Assembly (NCBI RefSeq): GCF_018310535.1
Contig: NZ_CP074102.1
Coordinates: 5,642,001 to 5,706,000 of the forward strand
Source of the DNA: Streptomyces mirabilis
GTDB lineage: Bacteria; Actinomycetota; Actinomycetes; Streptomycetales; Streptomycetaceae
Direction: 5' to 3'
Length of the DNA stretch: 64,000 nucleotides
Below are positions 17,216 to 24,973 of this stretch, in pieces. The first letter of the stretch is position 1. The number at the start of each line of letters is the position of its first letter. Both the position numbers and the translations under genes were made by a program. The notes below the pieces were generated by a model. It saw only the letters and a list, made by a program, of their open reading frames with translations, did not search any database and was not told where the DNA came from.

Positions 17216-17569
17216 ATGACCATGCCGTACGCGGACGGGGACGGTCCGCTCATTCCCCAGCCCGAGCTCACGCTTCCGGCCCTGCGGCAGGCGGTGGCCA
17301 CGGTCGCGCCGTCCCGCCTCCCCGAGTTCTTCGAGGACCTGCAGAAGGCCTTCGTACGGGCCGGCGACGAGGACAGTGTCGTACCGATCCGCATGTTCTA
17401 CCGGCAGTGGGGCGTCGTCGTCGAGATCGAGCGGCACCCCGAGACGGCACGCCGTCTGCACGCCGCCGAGCAGGCGGTCAGCAGCCCGGACCCGGTTGTG
17501 CGGGACCGCGCCATCCGTGAGGCCGGTGAGATCGTGCGGGCCGCGCACCGTGAGGTCGCCGGTGGCTGA
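17216..17569 (+). CDS. DUF6247 family small protein
   Basis: The 117-residue protein has the recognisable core PAPSRLPEFFEDLQKAF-type helix, IRMFYRQWGVVVEIER, and a C-terminal helical region ending REAGEIVRAAHREVAG. ATG with AAGGGG upstream is chosen; an in-frame upstream start would add about 19 residues. It overlaps by eight bases the GTG of the next small gene, a two-gene module found repeatedly in Streptomyces from memory. Small size, tight overlap and a RelE/ParE-sized partner suggest an antitoxin-like role, but this is inference. Confidence 0.75.
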   Translation: MTMPYADGDGPLIPQPELTLPALRQAVATVAPSRLPEFFEDLQKAFVRAGDEDSVVPIRMFYRQWGVVVEIERHPETARRLHAAEQAVSSPDPVVRDRAIREAGEIVRAAHREVAGG

Positions 17570-17813
17570 CTGACACTGGGAGCCGTTTCAGGACGACCTG
17601 CTGGACGGGCTCCCGGATGTGGCGTGCGCCGAGGTAGAGCGGCTGGCCAACGAGATCGCCGTCCGCGAATCGATGGTCTTCCTGGAGGGGGCGGCCTACA
17701 CGGGACCGGGGCCGGGCGTGCGGACCGAGAGCAGAGGGTTGCTCATGTTCGACTATCTGACGGACGTCCGCGGGGAGCGGATCGTGGTGGTGCAGGTGAG
17801 CTGGTTCGGCTGA
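17562..17813 (+). pseudogene. Partner of the DUF6247 gene, interrupted by a stop at codon 4
   Basis: The native GTG at 17562 overlaps the DUF6247 gene, but the fourth codon is TGA (17571-17573). A single base change to TGG would restore an 83-residue protein whose remaining sequence is intact and protein-like: DLLDGLPDVACAEVERLANE, then FLEGAAYTGPGPGVRTE, then VRGERIVVVQVSWF. A GTG at 17619 could restart a 64-residue C-terminal product. Size and the final beta-strand pattern resemble RelE/ParE-type proteins; this similarity is by eye only. Loss of a toxin-like partner while the antitoxin-like gene stays intact is a plausible decay route. Confidence 0.65.
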
Positions 17814-17814
17814 T

Positions 17815-17915
17815 GCCGGAGTCATGGGCTTGCTCATGCGTGCGCCGGAGCTGTGGGCTTGCTCCTACGTGCGAGGGGATGCCGGAGCTGTGTGCTTGCT
17901 CCTACGTGAGAGGGG
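17815..17915. repeat. Three direct repeats of about 30 bp
   Basis: Copies start at 17815, 17844 and 17881 with the shared core GCCGGAGCTGTGGGCTTGCT followed by CCTACGTG. Spacing is 29 and 37 bases. The last copy runs into the left arm of a strong hairpin. Likely a local tandem duplication of the terminator flank. Confidence 0.6.
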
Positions 17916-17954
17916 CGGCGCCCGGAACACCCGGGTGCCGCCCCTCTCACGTAG
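17902..17954. terminator. Long bidirectional hairpin terminator
   Basis: An 18-bp perfect stem (CTACGTGAGAGGGGCGGC with its complement at 17937-17954) is extended by six more pairs around a five-base AACAC-type loop. It lies between convergent genes (DUF6247 module and the MscS channel) and so can stop transcription from both sides. There is no U-tract, as is usual in Streptomyces. Confidence 0.8.
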
Positions 17955-17972
17955 GGCACGTACGGCCGGGGC

Positions 17973-19082
17973 CTACTTCGGTGCGCTCGGCGCGGACGGG
18001 GCCGAGGCGGGGGCCGGGATGGGGGCGGTCGCCTCCGACTGGGGGGAGGCCGGGTTGCCGAGGACCGACGGGGCCGCCACCGCGGCGGTCGGGTCGACGG
18101 GCTCCTCCTCCGGGGGCACCGTGGGGCCGCCGACGATGCGGATGTTCGCGGCGTCGAAGGCGCGCTTGACGCGCCAGCGGAGTTCGCGTTCGACGGAGAG
18201 GGACTTGCCGGGCATGGTCTTCGCCGAGAGGCGGACGACCATCGAGTCGAGCAGGACGCTGTCGAGGCCGAGGACCTCGATCGGGCCCCACAGGCGCTCG
18301 TTCCAGGGCTCTTCCTTGGTCATCGCCTCGGCGACCTCGTCGAGGGTGCGCTTCACCTTGTCCAGGTCCTCGTTCGAGCGGACCGTGACGTCGACGCCGG
18401 CCGTGGCCCAGCCCTGGGAGAGGTTGCCGATGCGCTTGACCTCGCCGTTGCGGACGTACCAGATCTCGCCGTTGTCGCCGCGCAGCTTCGTCACACGCAG
18501 GCCCACCTCTATGACCTCGCCGGAGGCGACCCCCGCGTCGATCGTGTCGCCGACGCCGTACTGGTCCTCAAGGATCATGAAGACGCCGGAGAGGAAGTCC
18601 GTGACCAGGTTGCGGGCGCCGAAACCGATCGCCACACCCGCGACACCGGCGGAGGCCAGCAGGGGGGCCAGGTTGATCTGGAACGTGCCCAGGATCATCA
18701 GCGCGGCGGTGCCCATGATCAGGAAGGACGCGACCGAGCGGAGGACCGAGCCGATCGCCTGCGAGCGCTGCCGGCGGCGCTCGACGTTCACCAGCAGACC
18801 GCCCAGGGCCGTGCCGTCGACCGCCTGGACCGTGCGGGTCATGCGATCTATGAGCTTGGTGATCGCCCGCCGCACCACCACTCTCAGTACCCCCGCGATC
18901 ACCAGGATCAACAGGACGCGCAGACCGATCGCCAGCCACGTGGACCAGTTCTGCTCGACCCAGCTGGCGGCGTTGGTCGCGCTCTGCTGGGCGTCCTGAA
19001 GCGTGGCGGTCGTCGGGTCCGTCGTCGCCGAGGGGGACGGCGACGGGGTGGACCCCGAAGCCAACAGGGCGGTCAAGAACAC
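17973..19082 (-). CDS. MscS-family mechanosensitive ion channel
   Basis: The product has about 369 residues. After a short Ser/Pro/Thr-rich N-terminus come three membrane helices (about 55-75, 130-150, 160-180). The glycine/alanine-rich pore helix LLASAGVAGVAIGFGARNLVTDFLSGVFMILEDQ follows, then the MscS beta-domain (VGDTIDAGVASGEVIEVGLR...GEIWYVRNG) and a cytoplasmic alpha/beta domain. The C-terminus is a Pro/Ala/Ser tail. GTG 19082 is chosen because GGAGGT sits seven bases upstream; the longer reading adds an implausible N-terminus. It releases solutes under hypo-osmotic stress. Confidence 0.88.
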   Translation of the reverse strand: MFLTALLASGSTPSPSPSATTDPTTATLQDAQQSATNAASWVEQNWSTWLAIGLRVLLILVIAGVLRVVVRRAITKLIDRMTRTVQAVDGTALGGLLVNVERRRQRSQAIGSVLRSVASFLIMGTAALMILGTFQINLAPLLASAGVAGVAIGFGARNLVTDFLSGVFMILEDQYGVGDTIDAGVASGEVIEVGLRVTKLRGDNGEIWYVRNGEVKRIGNLSQGWATAGVDVTVRSNEDLDKVKRTLDEVAEAMTKEEPWNERLWGPIEVLGLDSVLLDSMVVRLSAKTMPGKSLSVERELRWRVKRAFDAANIRIVGGPTVPPEEEPVDPTAAVAAPSVLGNPASPQSEATAPIPAPASAPSAPSAPK

Positions 19083-19356
19083 GGCAGGTACCTCCAGGGC
19101 GTAGCGGTCCGCCCGCGGCTCGGGGACATGTGAGGGCAGCGACGGGCAGAACCACCACACTAACGGGGCATCGTGTGTGGATCGTTGCAATGTTCGAGGG
19201 AGAGACCGTACTCACCTGGGGATGAAAGAGGGTGTGGTCGAAAACACTCCCAGCCCGTTACCGGGACATGGTGGCGCTTCCACCAGGCAAGAGGGGAGAC
19301 TGACTGCAGATCGTCCCGGCGCGAGCCACGCGCCGCCGGCGTACAAGGAGGCATCC

Positions 19357-19893
19357 GTGCCGCATGTCCTGGTCCTCAACGCGTCGTACGAGCCACTCGG
19401 CGTCGTACCGCTCCGCCGCGCGCTCGTCCTCGTCCTCGAGAACAAGGCCATCTGCCTCGAGGAATCCGGCGCCTTTATGCACAGCGCAACCGTTACTGTC
19501 CCCGCACCCAGCGTGGTCCGGCTGAAGAGGTTCGTACGGGTCCCTTACCGGGGGCCCGTTCCGCTGACCCGTCGGGCACTGTTCGCCCGCGACGGCGGCC
19601 GGTGCATGTACTGCGGTGGCGTCGCAACCAGCGTCGACCACGTCATCCCGCGCTCCCGCGGAGGTCAGCACGCCTGGGACAACGTGGTGGCGTCATGTCG
19701 CCGCTGCAACCACACCAAGGCCGACCGCCACCTGGTCGAGATCGGCTGGCGCCTGCGCCACAAACCCGCCCCGCCGACGGGGCTCGCCTGGCGCATCATC
19801 GGAACGGGGCATAGGGACCCGCGCTGGCTGCCCTACCTGCAGCCGTACGGCGCGGAGGATGCGATGGCCCGGATCGACGGCATTTCCGCCTGA
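19357..19893 (+). CDS. HNH endonuclease family protein
   Basis: The 178-residue protein has a two-part structure. The N-terminal domain (about 1-65: HVLVLNASYEPLGVVPLRRA) is followed by an HNH nuclease domain with zinc cysteines MYCGG and SCRRCNH and the catalytic core SVDHVIPRSRGG near residue 95. GTG start with a strong AAGGAGG. This is a very conserved stand-alone actinobacterial HNH gene whose biological role is not settled. It is divergent from the MscS gene across a 274-base region with no other gene. Confidence 0.88.
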   Translation: MPHVLVLNASYEPLGVVPLRRALVLVLENKAICLEESGAFMHSATVTVPAPSVVRLKRFVRVPYRGPVPLTRRALFARDGGRCMYCGGVATSVDHVIPRSRGGQHAWDNVVASCRRCNHTKADRHLVEIGWRLRHKPAPPTGLAWRIIGTGHRDPRWLPYLQPYGAEDAMARIDGISA

Positions 19894-19955
19894 CGATCCG
19901 GGCCTTTGTGTTCCCTGGCCCCGGTGACCCGTGGTCCGCCCCGTGCGGCCCCGCG

Positions 19956-20588
19956 TCAGGCGCGGGGTCCTTCGGGGCGGGCGCCGCGCGCCACGTAGAG
20001 TGCCGAGCCCAGTACGTGGAGTGCGAGGGCGGCGGCCCAGGCGCCGTGCTGTGGGCCCGGCTGCATGGGCCAGGTGAGGATTGTCTCCCCGCTCATGCGC
20101 GGCGAGGCGGCCGACAGGTACACGGCGCTGAAATACAGCATCGTCGGCATCCAGCTCGCCCGGGCACCGAACAGAACCGCCCCGACCGCCGTGATGCCGA
20201 CGGCGCCCAGTGTGTTGCGGACCATCCCCGCCGAACCGAACACCTGTGCTTGTCCCGGTACGGCGAGCGCGAGCACCGTCGCCGCGACCGCGCTGAGGAC
20301 CAGCAGATGAGCCAGGCGCCTCGGCCACCAGGGGCGTACGGCGGTGTCGTCCAGGTCCCGCGCGTACGAGTGGAGGCTCAGCCCGATCGCCGCCGAGGCC
20401 AGCAGCGGGGCGAGGGAGAGCAACGGGACCCTGCGGTACGGGTCGAGGAAGGCGTCCGGGCGGCCCGCCACCCAGAAGGTGGTGAGGAGGGCGGCACAGG
20501 CGAACGCGGCCAGGGTGGTCGGGATGGCGCGGGAGCGGGCGTAAAGGGCGAGCGCGGTCGGCGGGGTGACTCTGCGCGGGGAGTTCAC
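19956..20588 (-). CDS. Multi-pass membrane protein, last gene of sigma/ABC operon
   Basis: The 210-residue protein has about six membrane helices and no recognisable catalytic motif. The GTG start overlaps the stop of the preceding 488-residue membrane protein (GTGA), so it is translationally coupled. It probably forms part of the membrane portion of the ABC exporter encoded upstream. A GC-rich inverted repeat (CCCCGCG / CGCGGGG, 19949-19967) spans its stop codon. Confidence 0.75.
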   Translation of the reverse strand: MNSPRRVTPPTALALYARSRAIPTTLAAFACAALLTTFWVAGRPDAFLDPYRRVPLLSLAPLLASAAIGLSLHSYARDLDDTAVRPWWPRRLAHLLVLSAVAATVLALAVPGQAQVFGSAGMVRNTLGAVGITAVGAVLFGARASWMPTMLYFSAVYLSAASPRMSGETILTWPMQPGPQHGAWAAALALHVLGSALYVARGARPEGPRA

Positions 20589-22051
20589 AGGGACGGGACC
20601 TCGCTCGGGTTCGGGTCGCAGTCGTGGGCCGTGGCGAAGTAGCGGCTGAGCAGGGAGCGGCGCTCGTCGTCGGCCATGGCGGTGAGGTGCGCGTACGCCT
20701 TGTCCTCGGCGCGGAACGTCGCGAGTTCCTTCGCGTCACCCTGCTGCCGGGCGACCGCCACCCGGTGCCTGCGCAGGTTCTCGTGACCGGAATCCGGGGC
20801 CAGCCAGCGCAGGACCACAGTGTCGATGACCTGGACCCGCTGCGCGGACGGCGACTCCTCGCACTCCGGGCGGACCAGCAGCACGGCGGCCTCCCAGGCG
20901 TACCGCTCCGGATCGGTCACCTTGCCGCGGACGGCGCTCCAGCCGAACGGGGTGAGCATCGGCAGTTGTGCCTCGTCCTCGCGCGGGGAGCGCGGCAGGT
21001 CCTCGAAGCGCACCGGCAGGTTCCGCACGCCCTTCAGCCGGCCGGTGAGACCGGACAGGGCGCGGGCCACGTCCGGCAGCATGCCCGGGTGGACGGCGTT
21101 GACGCAGACACGCGGGGTCGTGGACTCGTCGCACACCTGGCGGTGGGCGAGCGGGTTGTCGCGCAGCATGCCGTCACCCGTGTGGACCAGGACGACCGCG
21201 GCACCGAACGCGGCCGCGAGTGGCAGCAGCGCGGTGGCTCGGCGGTACGCGGCATGGGCCAGGGCCGCGGTGGCGGCGAGCCCGGCCGGCCACAGGGCCG
21301 ATACGAGCGGATACCACCAGACCGGGACGTCGTCGTCGCCGACCAGGCTCAGGTAGGCGGGGGCGAGGTTGCGGAAGCCCGACTCCGAGAGGCCGAGGGT
21401 GCCGTACAGGACGTATCCGCAGATCGCGAGCGTGGGAGCGGTCAGCCGCCAGGGCAGCAGCCGCCCGGCCACCTGACCGAGCAGCGTGCACGCGGCGATC
21501 GAGAGCGCGGCCCCGGCGAAGACGGTCGGGACCGGACCGCCCGCCGACGCGTACGGCGCGCAGGCGAGCAGCACGCCCGCCACCGCCACGAGGTATGCCA
21601 CCGCCAGCCAGCAGGCGAGCGGCAGGGCGGCCGTCAGGAGCTGCGCGAGCGGGGTACGAGCGGTCGAGGCCCGCAGCTCCGTCATCCGCAGCCGTCGCTC
21701 CCGGCCGCCCTGCCATGCGCCGGCCGCGAGCGCGAACGGAACGCCGATGACGCCGGCCGCGGTGCTCAGCTTGCCCGTCGTCACACCCCAACTGCCCTGC
21801 CACTGCGCCGACGTGGCGGCGAGCGTCCAGGCGAGAGCGAGCAGGAGTGCCCAGGCCGCCCAGGGGGCGAACCCGCGCAGGGACTCGACGCGGAGGGGGT
21901 GGGGGGCGCAACCCGCCCTCCGGGCGGGCGTCTCCCGGGTCGGTGCGCCCATCCGGGGGCTTCCTTGGGACGGGGGCCGAGGCTGCTCTTCGTCGGACTG
22001 GGGGTGCGTGGTCGGCGCGCGCTCCCCGTCGGGCTGGATGCGTACGTTCAC
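20585..22051 (-). CDS. ABC-exporter-associated membrane protein with extracytoplasmic domain
   Basis: The 488-residue protein has a hydrophilic, Pro/Arg-rich N-terminus (about 1-55), then about seven membrane helices (60-300), then an extracytoplasmic region of roughly 190 residues containing a paired-cysteine stretch (HRQVCDESTTPRVCVNAVHPG). This resembles ABC-2-type permease components next to DrrA/CcmA-like ATPases in Streptomyces. It overlaps both neighbours by four bases. Cargo unknown. Confidence 0.75.
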   Translation of the reverse strand: MNVRIQPDGERAPTTHPQSDEEQPRPPSQGSPRMGAPTRETPARRAGCAPHPLRVESLRGFAPWAAWALLLALAWTLAATSAQWQGSWGVTTGKLSTAAGVIGVPFALAAGAWQGGRERRLRMTELRASTARTPLAQLLTAALPLACWLAVAYLVAVAGVLLACAPYASAGGPVPTVFAGAALSIAACTLLGQVAGRLLPWRLTAPTLAICGYVLYGTLGLSESGFRNLAPAYLSLVGDDDVPVWWYPLVSALWPAGLAATAALAHAAYRRATALLPLAAAFGAAVVLVHTGDGMLRDNPLAHRQVCDESTTPRVCVNAVHPGMLPDVARALSGLTGRLKGVRNLPVRFEDLPRSPREDEAQLPMLTPFGWSAVRGKVTDPERYAWEAAVLLVRPECEESPSAQRVQVIDTVVLRWLAPDSGHENLRRHRVAVARQQGDAKELATFRAEDKAYAHLTAMADDERRSLLSRYFATAHDCDPNPSEVPSL

Positions 22052-22872
22052 CGGGCGGCCCCCGTCGAGGCGCGGTGGCCGCGCAGGACCGTGGTGTATC
22101 CGCGCTCGATCGCGTTGCCGTCGGACTCGTGGCCGTCGGCGCCGATGGCGGCGAGGGACTGGGGTGTCCCGCGGTAGGCGACGTGGCCGGCCTCGATCAG
22201 GGTGACGTCCGTGCAGGCCGCGGCCACGTCCTCCACCAGGTGGGTGGAGACGATCACCGTGGCGGTCCGGCCCAGCTCCCGCAGCAGGGCCCGGAACTCC
22301 ACGCGCTGCTCGGGGTCCAGACCCGCGGTGGGTTCGTCGAGGAGCAGGACGCGGGGGTCGTTCACGATGGCCTGGGCGATGCCGACGCGCCGGATCATGC
22401 CGCCCGACAGCGTTTTGACCTTCGCGTCGATACGGTCGGCGAGCCCGACCCGGGCGACGGCGTGCTCGACCGCGGCCGGGGCGGCAGCGGCCGGTACCTC
22501 CTTCAGCCAGGCCACGTACGCCACGAACTCCCGCACCGTGAACCCCGGGTAGTACCCGAAGTCCTGCGGCAGATACCCCAGTTCGCGGCGGACCGCACCG
22601 CGCTTGTGCCGGTGACGGAGGTCGTTGCCGAGCATCCGCACCCGGCCCGCGGTGGGCTCCGCGATCGTCGCCAGGACCCGGATGAGGGAGGTCTTGCCCG
22701 CACCGTTGGGGCCGAGCAGACCGTGGACGCCGGGACCGAAGTCCAGGTCGACGGCGTCCAGCGCGGTGGTCCTGCGGTGCCGCACGGTCAGCCCCGAGAC
22801 TCGTATGGAGGCGGTCGCGGTGCCCAGGGCGTCGTCCGTCATCGAAGTGCCGGGCCTACCAAGGGGGTTCAC
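22048..22872 (-). CDS. ABC transporter ATP-binding protein (DrrA/CcmA type)
   Basis: The 274-residue ATPase has Walker A GPNGAGKTSL, Q-loop region GYLPQDFGYYPGFTVREF, signature LSGGMIRRVGIAQA, Walker B VLLLDEPTAGLDPEQR and the H-loop VSTHL. The YLPQDFGYYP form is typical of exporters paired with multi-pass permeases in Streptomyces. The GTG start overlaps the anti-sigma gene stop (GTGA) and has GGAG upstream; ATG 22842 is an alternative. It supplies energy for the two following membrane proteins. Confidence 0.88.
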   Translation of the reverse strand: MNPLGRPGTSMTDDALGTATASIRVSGLTVRHRRTTALDAVDLDFGPGVHGLLGPNGAGKTSLIRVLATIAEPTAGRVRMLGNDLRHRHKRGAVRRELGYLPQDFGYYPGFTVREFVAYVAWLKEVPAAAAPAAVEHAVARVGLADRIDAKVKTLSGGMIRRVGIAQAIVNDPRVLLLDEPTAGLDPEQRVEFRALLRELGRTATVIVSTHLVEDVAAACTDVTLIEAGHVAYRGTPQSLAAIGADGHESDGNAIERGYTTVLRGHRASTGAAR

Positions 22873-23864
22873 ATCGTCTCCAGACGGTCGTACGCGGAAC
22901 GGCGCGCGGCGAGGAGGAGGGCGCAGAGCGCGGCCGCGGTGGCCCAGCCCCACTGCGGCGAGGCTCCGGTGAAATAGAGGGAGAGCTGCTGTGCGAGACG
23001 GGCCGTCAGGCCGGGGTCGGGGGCCGTGATCAGGGGCGCCGCGAGCGCGAGCAGCCAGCCGCCGCCGACCACCGCGGAGGCGGTACGGCAGCCCACGTAC
23101 CCGGACAGCGCCAGCGTGGCCAGTGTCAGGGCGAGCCCGGGCAGCAGCCAGGCGGCCGCCGCGGGTGCCTGCGGCAGGCGCGGGTCGGTGGCGGGGAGCA
23201 GCAGCCCCGCCCCCGTCAGCAGCGGCACGCTCACCGCGAGTACGGCGGCCGTCCGCATCAGCACCAGCCGCAGACCGCCTGAGGGCGATGTCGCGACGAT
23301 CTCGTGCAGTGGATCGGCGTGCCGTCCGTACGAGAGGGCGACCCCCGCCACGGGCACGACCGGAGCCGCGGCCAGCAGCAACGGCCGTGTGCCGTCGAGC
23401 CCGCCCCCGTAGGCGAGCGCGAGCGCCCCCACGGCGACCAGCGCGACGGCCCCCGCCCAGGCCCCGCGCAGGGCGGGCCCGGCCGCCCAGAGGATCCGCC
23501 CGAGCCGCCCCCCGACGGCTCGGGGGCGCCTCGAGGCGGCGGGTACGGGGGGTGCGGGGAGTGCGCTCGGTACGGAGGATGCGCTCGGTACGGCGGCGGG
23601 GGTCGGCGTCGACACGGAGGGCGAGGCGGCCGTCGCGTGCCTGGCCGCCGTGGCCGGCGCCGACTCGAGTACCGCCGTCAGCACCGCGTCCCGCACCTCC
23701 GCCAGCACCACCCCCGCCGCCCCCTCCCGGGCCGCGAGCGAGACCCTCGCGGCGCACGTGCCGCAGCCTTCCAGGTGTTTCTCCAGGGACCAGGCGTCCG
23801 TCTCCGGAAGGGAACCGTCCGAGTAACGGGCGACGACGTCGTCGGACGCGTGCCAGCCGGTCAT
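22869..23864 (-). CDS. Zinc-finger anti-sigma-like domain fused to a multi-pass membrane protein
   Basis: The product has 331 residues. Residues 1-60 hold a zinc-binding anti-sigma (ZAS/zf-HC2) motif HLEGCGTC in the standard H-x3-C-x2-C arrangement. An Ala/Pro/Ser linker follows to about 120, then six hydrophobic helices to the end. It overlaps the ECF sigma gene upstream (ATGA) and the ABC ATPase gene downstream. It therefore looks like a membrane-bound anti-sigma factor whose membrane half may be an exporter subunit, linking sigma activity to transport. That coupling is inference. Confidence 0.8.
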   Translation of the reverse strand: MTGWHASDDVVARYSDGSLPETDAWSLEKHLEGCGTCAARVSLAAREGAAGVVLAEVRDAVLTAVLESAPATAARHATAASPSVSTPTPAAVPSASSVPSALPAPPVPAASRRPRAVGGRLGRILWAAGPALRGAWAGAVALVAVGALALAYGGGLDGTRPLLLAAAPVVPVAGVALSYGRHADPLHEIVATSPSGGLRLVLMRTAAVLAVSVPLLTGAGLLLPATDPRLPQAPAAAAWLLPGLALTLATLALSGYVGCRTASAVVGGGWLLALAAPLITAPDPGLTARLAQQLSLYFTGASPQWGWATAAALCALLLAARRSAYDRLETM

Positions 23865-24451
23865 GCCGTGCCTCCCAGCAGCGATGGGTCCAGGAACGGG
23901 GCAGAGGGCGGATTCAGGTGCGCGAGCGCCGCGCGCAGTTCCGCGCGGGCGCGCCTCGCCCGGGTCTTGACCGTGCCCTCCGGGATACCGAGCAGCCGGG
24001 CGGTCTCCCGGGTGGTCAGCCCGTCGACGACCGTGGCGCGCAGCACCTCGCGGAGTTCGGGCGAGATGCGGTCCAGGGCCGTACCCACGTCCCCGTACTC
24101 CAGGCCCGCCAGCACGCGCTCCTCGGCGGAGGGCGCGGGCACGTGCGTCGCGTACTCGACGCGCTCGGCCCGCTCCTGCACCCGCCGCGCGTCGACGAGC
24201 CGTCGCGCCGCGATCGTCCACAGCCAGCCGCCCGCCTCCGCGCCGCGGTGCGTGGCCGCCGACCGCCACACGGTCACGAAGGTGTCCTGCAACACCTCCC
24301 GCACGACCTCGGGATCGGCGCACCGCCGGGTCAGCCGCGTGTGCAGCCACCCGGCGTGCCGGTCGTACAGCGCGGCCATCGCCGCCGAGTCCCCGTCCGC
24401 CACGGCCCGCAGCAGCGCCGCGTCCGTCACGTCCTCCCGATGGCCCCCCAT
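23861..24451 (-). CDS. ECF RNA polymerase sigma factor
   Basis: The sigma-70 family protein has about 196 residues, with only regions 2 and 4. Region 2 includes DPEVVREVLQDTFVTVWRSA and GWLWTIAARRLVDARR. Region 4 includes [41 protein letters not shown]. The start is uncertain: GTG 24469, ATG 24451, or a GTG after GGGAGG a few codons later. It is the first gene of a five-gene operon with four-base overlaps, paired with the zinc-finger anti-sigma gene that follows. Autoregulation is likely but no promoter consensus was identified. Confidence 0.88.
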   Translation of the reverse strand: MGGHREDVTDAALLRAVADGDSAAMAALYDRHAGWLHTRLTRRCADPEVVREVLQDTFVTVWRSAATHRGAEAGGWLWTIAARRLVDARRVQERAERVEYATHVPAPSAEERVLAGLEYGDVGTALDRISPELREVLRATVVDGLTTRETARLLGIPEGTVKTRARRARAELRAALAHLNPPSAPFLDPSLLGGTA

Positions 24452-24733
24452 GGGGCGGAACAGTCTCACACCCTGTCTATCGACCCCCGCGAGCCCATCG
24501 GTTCACACCACGGCCCCTCGCTTCACGGCAGTCCCGAGCAGTCCCCGAGCCGTCCCGCGCGCCGCGTCCCGCGCGCCGCACTCGCACGTGCCCGCACGCC
24601 GTGCGGAGCGCCCCCGCGCCGGGTACGGTCTGTGACCAAACGCACCTTGTCCGTCCTCGTACGTCTGCCCCGGCACCCGCTGGGTAGAGCTGCGGTAACC
24701 CGCTTCCAGCCGTACGACGACAAGGAGCCCCCC

Positions 24734-24973
24734 GTGGCCGCATCGGCACACCTTCTGCTCTCGGCCCTCTCCAAACGCCCGACGGAGCCCTCCGTCGAGC
24801 CCCACGTGTGCGTCTTCAGCGCCGAGAGCGCCTCCGCCGAACCCCCGCTGACCAGCGAACCCCCCCTCCCCGACGCCGAGCCGCTGACCAGCGAACCGCC
24901 GCTGGCCGACGCCGCGCACCTGACCAGCGAGCCCGTCTCCACCGGCGCCGCCACGGACACCTCGGGGGTATAG
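24734..24973 (+). CDS. Small Pro/Ser/Glu-rich protein with LTSEP repeats, upstream of malQ
   Basis: The 79-residue ORF has a GTG start and strong AAGGAG. Its stop TAG touches the malQ start. The N-terminus looks folded (ASAHLLLSALSKRP, then VEPHVCVFSAES). The C-terminal half is three imperfect repeats of the LTSEPPLPDAEP type. No family recognised. The good ribosome site and exact junction with malQ suggest it is translated and couples to malQ. Confidence 0.55.
   Translation: MAASAHLLLSALSKRPTEPSVEPHVCVFSAESASAEPPLTSEPPLPDAEPLTSEPPLADAAHLTSEPVSTGAATDTSGV

Noticed and set aside
24446..24455. CCCCATGGGG palindrome at the sigma gene start as an operator
   Set aside because: Very GC-rich self-complementary decamers are common by chance here and it lies on the start codon.
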